From contig NZ_CP104854.1 in the NCBI RefSeq assembly GCF_050916235.1, forward strand, positions 124,001 through 188,000: a stretch of 64,000 nt of DNA. The letters run 5' to 3'. Positions within the stretch are counted from its first letter, which is position 1; each line of letters begins with the position of its first letter. Shown here piece by piece: positions 61,124 to 64,000 of this stretch. This stretch comes from Maridesulfovibrio sp050916235. GTDB taxonomy: Bacteria > Desulfobacterota > Desulfovibrionia > Desulfovibrionales > Desulfovibrionaceae. Below the pieces are notes generated by a model. The model did not search any database. It was not told where the DNA came from and saw only the letters and a list, made by a program, of their open reading frames with translations. The translations under genes were made by a program, and so were the position numbers.

Positions 61124-62632
61124 CTATTCGGGGACATACGGAGCTAAGAGTGAATTAAAATTACTGATAAAACGATCAAGAATCTTCTGACCGTCTTCAA
61201 CGGTCTCGCCGTCGTCAAGAACAAGCTCAAGCCTTACCAGTGCACCATCGGTGCGCTGCTTCTGAATTGAATCAAGCGCAAGGTATATCTTGTTGAGATA
61301 TTCATTCGTGACAGTGCGCCCCCGCTGCTGGAACCAGTATAGAGCCAGCAGGCGCTGTCCAGGTCTCTGAAGAATAAGTCTTCTCACCTGAAAAGGTCTT
61401 CCGGCTTCAGGATCAGGGGCAAGATCAACGGAGGTGGTAAGATCCCATCCTCCGCCTCCGAGCAGGCAGCTCACCGGGTTATGAGCCGCCCTCTGCGGCT
61501 CCTGATAATTATAATATGATATAAGAGCAAGAATATTACGACCTGAAGTTTTGTCCATGAAGACACCGGAAAGGTAATCGTCGGCTCCAAGAGACTTCAC
61601 TATATCGTCGTTAAAATACTCCCGTTTGCCCTCATAGTCGGAAAACGACATGGGAAAACTGTCAAAAGCAGTTCTTTCCGGAATTACACGCCCGGAAAGA
61701 ACACTTTGATACCCGAAAAACATGCAGGCCAAAACAACAGCCATGACAACCAGATGCATAGGCGAATTGCATGCCGCCGGGGCACCGTATGTCCTTCTGG
61801 GCATATCGCCACCAGCAACCTTTCCACCGAAAATATTCAAAAACATGCTGAGTCCTACCAGCATGACCACCGAAAGCAGGTAAATCAATATCCCGGAGGC
61901 GTCGTGGAAAAAATTCTCTGCGGTTTCGACTGAAATATTTCGTGCAATGTACCCAACAATTGCAATCCGCAGGGCATTAGTTGCAATAGCCGTAGGGACT
62001 GTGGCAAGCACAACCACCAACCGCTGCCATGTACGGTGATTGAACCAGTAGGCCATGAGAATCCCAAGAAGAACGGTGGGAAAAACATAGCGCAACCCGC
62101 TGCAGGCATCGACGACATGAAGCTGAATCATTCCAAGATCAATGACATTACCTTCCCTGTAGACCGGTATATCAATGAACTGCATTATCCGGACGGAAAG
62201 ATCCGATGAAATCAGCCTCAGCTTAAAGGTAAGCATATTATTGATAAAAGGCGGCGGCGGAATCGCGAAAGCAAGTACCATCAACGGGAAGAAAAAGGCT
62301 TTCATGGACTGCCAGCCATAAATGAACAGGATGACAGCCAACACACACAGCCACATGGATCCGAACACCAGGGCATCAACGGCCGAGGCCTTCCCAAGAA
62401 AGAAAAACACGCCGGCCATCAGCAGCACAAAATATCCGGATTTGGCAGCTGGGTGGCTATCCGCAGGCAACAACTCCTTCCTCTGCCAGGCCGTGTAGAT
62501 GGCCAGAGGAACAACAAGCCAGCAATAGGAATAGTCCTCGGTGTTCCAGCGGTTCAACAACGGCGGAAAGGAATCCCAATAAAGAACGGTCCAGGCCGCA
62601 ACTACGGATATGAAAGATAAAAATGCACTCAC
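61124..62632 (-). CDS. Exosortase fused to EpsI domain (XrtD-like)
   Basis: 502 residues, GTG start at 62632. About eight membrane helices form the exosortase core with catalytic Cys177 (DACSGLRY), Arg222 (ATNALRIAIVGY) and His243 (FFHDASG). The C-terminal third is an EpsI domain (AHNPVSCLLGGGGWDL, LYWFQQRGRTVTNEYLNKIY). Cleaves C-terminal sorting signals (PEP-CTERM-like) of secreted proteins at the membrane and helps exopolysaccharide production. The exosortase-EpsI fusion matches what I recall of the VPLPA-CTERM-specific XrtD. Confidence 0.9.
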   Translation of the reverse strand: MSAFLSFISVVAAWTVLYWDSFPPLLNRWNTEDYSYCWLVVPLAIYTAWQRKELLPADSHPAAKSGYFVLLMAGVFFFLGKASAVDALVFGSMWLCVLAVILFIYGWQSMKAFFFPLMVLAFAIPPPPFINNMLTFKLRLISSDLSVRIMQFIDIPVYREGNVIDLGMIQLHVVDACSGLRYVFPTVLLGILMAYWFNHRTWQRLVVVLATVPTAIATNALRIAIVGYIARNISVETAENFFHDASGILIYLLSVVMLVGLSMFLNIFGGKVAGGDMPRRTYGAPAACNSPMHLVVMAVVLACMFFGYQSVLSGRVIPERTAFDSFPMSFSDYEGKREYFNDDIVKSLGADDYLSGVFMDKTSGRNILALISYYNYQEPQRAAHNPVSCLLGGGGWDLTTSVDLAPDPEAGRPFQVRRLILQRPGQRLLALYWFQQRGRTVTNEYLNKIYLALDSIQKQRTDGALVRLELVLDDGETVEDGQKILDRFISNFNSLLAPYVPE

Positions 62633-62785
62633 CCCAATTAAACTCCCGAAAGTGACTAAAACAGCATTCGCAGATGTGTCTTCTTACAAACTAAATAACT
62701 TCTATCAGAAAAAGAACTGATCAGGAACAGCAAACTGGCCGAAATATAAATTACTTTTCCAGATTACTGAGACTACCGCCAACGA

Positions 62786-64000
62786 TCAGGCAACGTCTAT
62801 GCTCTCGGAATCCTCCTCATCTTCAGTTGCACCTCGTGCAATGCCCGGCAGTTCCACATAGCAAATAATTGAATAAAACATCTGCCCAAGACCGAATCTG
62901 GTAATGTAGCTGTTACTGGCAAAGTTCATAAGACAGACCGAAAGGAAAAAGGCAAGGAAAACGAAGCGCACCCTCCCCTCCAGTGCCAGGATCTTACGGA
63001 AAATACAAAACTGAAATGCAAGAAAAAGTAAAAGGCCGACAACACCGGTCTGCATCATTACATCAAGAAAGTCGTTATGGCTGTTCAACATTTCACCCAC
63101 AACATCCGATTTTTTCTTGGTGTGTGACCATGTATTACCGACACCGACACCGGCCAGAATGCCGTCGATGGGCTGCATCGAAAATTCGGTAATATTATGC
63201 TTCCAGATGTACGGACGGCCGGACCCGAAATTCTCTGCGGACTCCTTTCCGCTTGCGGAGTCAATCATGTCGTAAAAAATCGTGTAAAGCATACCTGCCA
63301 GCAGGACCACTATAAAACACATTACCCCGGTAAGAATGATCAGCAGCCTCTTGTTCACACGGAAAAGATAGTAATAAATAAAGACGATCAAACCAAGCAG
63401 GCAGGTACGAACATAACTTTTCCACAAGCAATAGAAGGCAAAAATACTTAGCATGGAAACCATAACCAAAAACAACCGCTGCTTTGGAAGAGGCGTCAGT
63501 CCCTTGTCCTCGGCACACAGGACATAATAGATGCCCAAGAGCATGCAGAACAAAGCCATGCAGTGTCCAAGGTCATGACAGTTAACGTATACACCTTTAA
63601 AGCGGGCAAGGTTGTTCCAGAAAAGTACCGTATACAGACTCTTGCCTTGAACAATAAGGATAGTACTGCATATAATCGGCACAGAATATCCGACCAGCAT
63701 AATCTTTACAAGGCGTGCGTATTGCCTTGTATCACGTATGACGTTCTTCAGAACAAAATACGTAACAAAAGGAAGTACAAACTTGGCTGCATCCTTAAAA
63801 TTTGAACGATCAATATAAAGAGTATAAATAAAGAAAACCCATACTATGAATGAAAAGCTGAAAAAATCCACAATGGATACGTTAAGAGACTTCGCAGTAA
63901 TAATACGTAAAATAAAAGCAATTATCAGAATTCCTGTTGCAATAATTGCAAAGACCTCGTTGACGTTGAGTCCGAAGACAAGCCAGCCCACATCAATGAA
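62786..64000 (-). CDS. O-antigen ligase/polymerase (Wzy/WaaL-like), 5' end off window
   Basis: At least 404 residues. The frame is open to base 64000, so the GTG at 63991 need not be the start. About ten membrane helices with a periplasmic loop holding GSGRPYIWKHNITEF and GVGVGNTWSHTKKKS, then SHNDFLDVMMQTGVVG, which is the Wzy_C/O-antigen ligase signature with a conserved His. Either polymerises the repeat unit or ligates it. 153 bases before the exosortase gene. Confidence 0.85.
   Translation of the reverse strand, partial: FIDVGWLVFGLNVNEVFAIIATGILIIAFILRIITAKSLNVSIVDFFSFSFIVWVFFIYTLYIDRSNFKDAAKFVLPFVTYFVLKNVIRDTRQYARLVKIMLVGYSVPIICSTILIVQGKSLYTVLFWNNLARFKGVYVNCHDLGHCMALFCMLLGIYYVLCAEDKGLTPLPKQRLFLVMVSMLSIFAFYCLWKSYVRTCLLGLIVFIYYYLFRVNKRLLIILTGVMCFIVVLLAGMLYTIFYDMIDSASGKESAENFGSGRPYIWKHNITEFSMQPIDGILAGVGVGNTWSHTKKKSDVVGEMLNSHNDFLDVMMQTGVVGLLLFLAFQFCIFRKILALEGRVRFVFLAFFLSVCLMNFASNSYITRFGLGQMFYSIICYVELPGIARGATEDEEDSESIDVA

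Overview
The window looks like a chromosomal segment of a marine Desulfovibrio or Maridesulfovibrio-type sulfate reducer. The evidence is an Rnf cluster led by a ten-haem cytochrome c, the yggT-divIVA-DUF167-DUF465-ilvB-ilvN-ilvC gene order, PEP-CTERM/exosortase-type exopolysaccharide genes, and moderate GC with AT-rich intergenic stretches. This assignment is inferred from gene content; no database search was run. I found no tRNA, rRNA, CRISPR array or insertion sequence.

Layout. (1) 1-8857: a Pel-like exopolysaccharide locus on the minus strand. It encodes a PelC-like lipoprotein, a PelA-like glycoside hydrolase, a PelA-like deacetylase, a membrane-anchored TPR protein and a SPOR-TPR-barrel protein cut by the left edge. 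The functions of PelA and PelB thus appear split over four genes. A second, divergent hydrolase lipoprotein follows. (2) 9044-15905: decahaem cytochrome and rnfC-D-G-E-A-B, ended by a terminator. RnfC has lost its usual NADH/FMN motifs, RnfD lacks the usual flavin-acceptor Thr, and RnfB is fused to a GltD/NfnB-like NAD(P)H oxidoreductase. (3) 16257-19540: small genes, including a nine-repeat helical protein, an FmdB zinc ribbon and a ModE-type regulator. (4) 19747-27554: MATE transporter, DUF2156 protein, alkaline-phosphatase-fold hydrolase, UvrD-like helicase, ThiL and TrmO, with a repeat-rich 545-base gap. (5) 27689-44330: housekeeping genes, namely infA, an RRM protein, ilvC/N/B, divIVA, yggT, a HAD phosphatase, tatA, pgsA, two exported proteins of unknown role, miaA, coaD, rsmD, an MBL ribonuclease, a LOG protein and an EamA transporter. 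(6) 44675-46068: an orphan tungstate/molybdate-binding protein and a small RHH-like protein. (7) 46528-64000: a large minus-strand exopolysaccharide cluster with flippase, sulfotransferase, heparinase-type lyase, the PEP-CTERM-associated ATPase, tyrosine kinase, chain-length regulator, outer-membrane protein and export protein, initiating sugar transferase, PrsT, an exosortase-EpsI fusion and an O-antigen ligase/polymerase open at the right edge.

How the parts work together. Two separate extracellular polysaccharide systems, one Pel-like and one Wzx/Wzy/Wzz-type with exosortase, flank a bioenergetic locus and a housekeeping block. The most unusual signal is the Rnf complex, in which the nucleotide site appears to have moved from RnfC to a module fused to RnfB.
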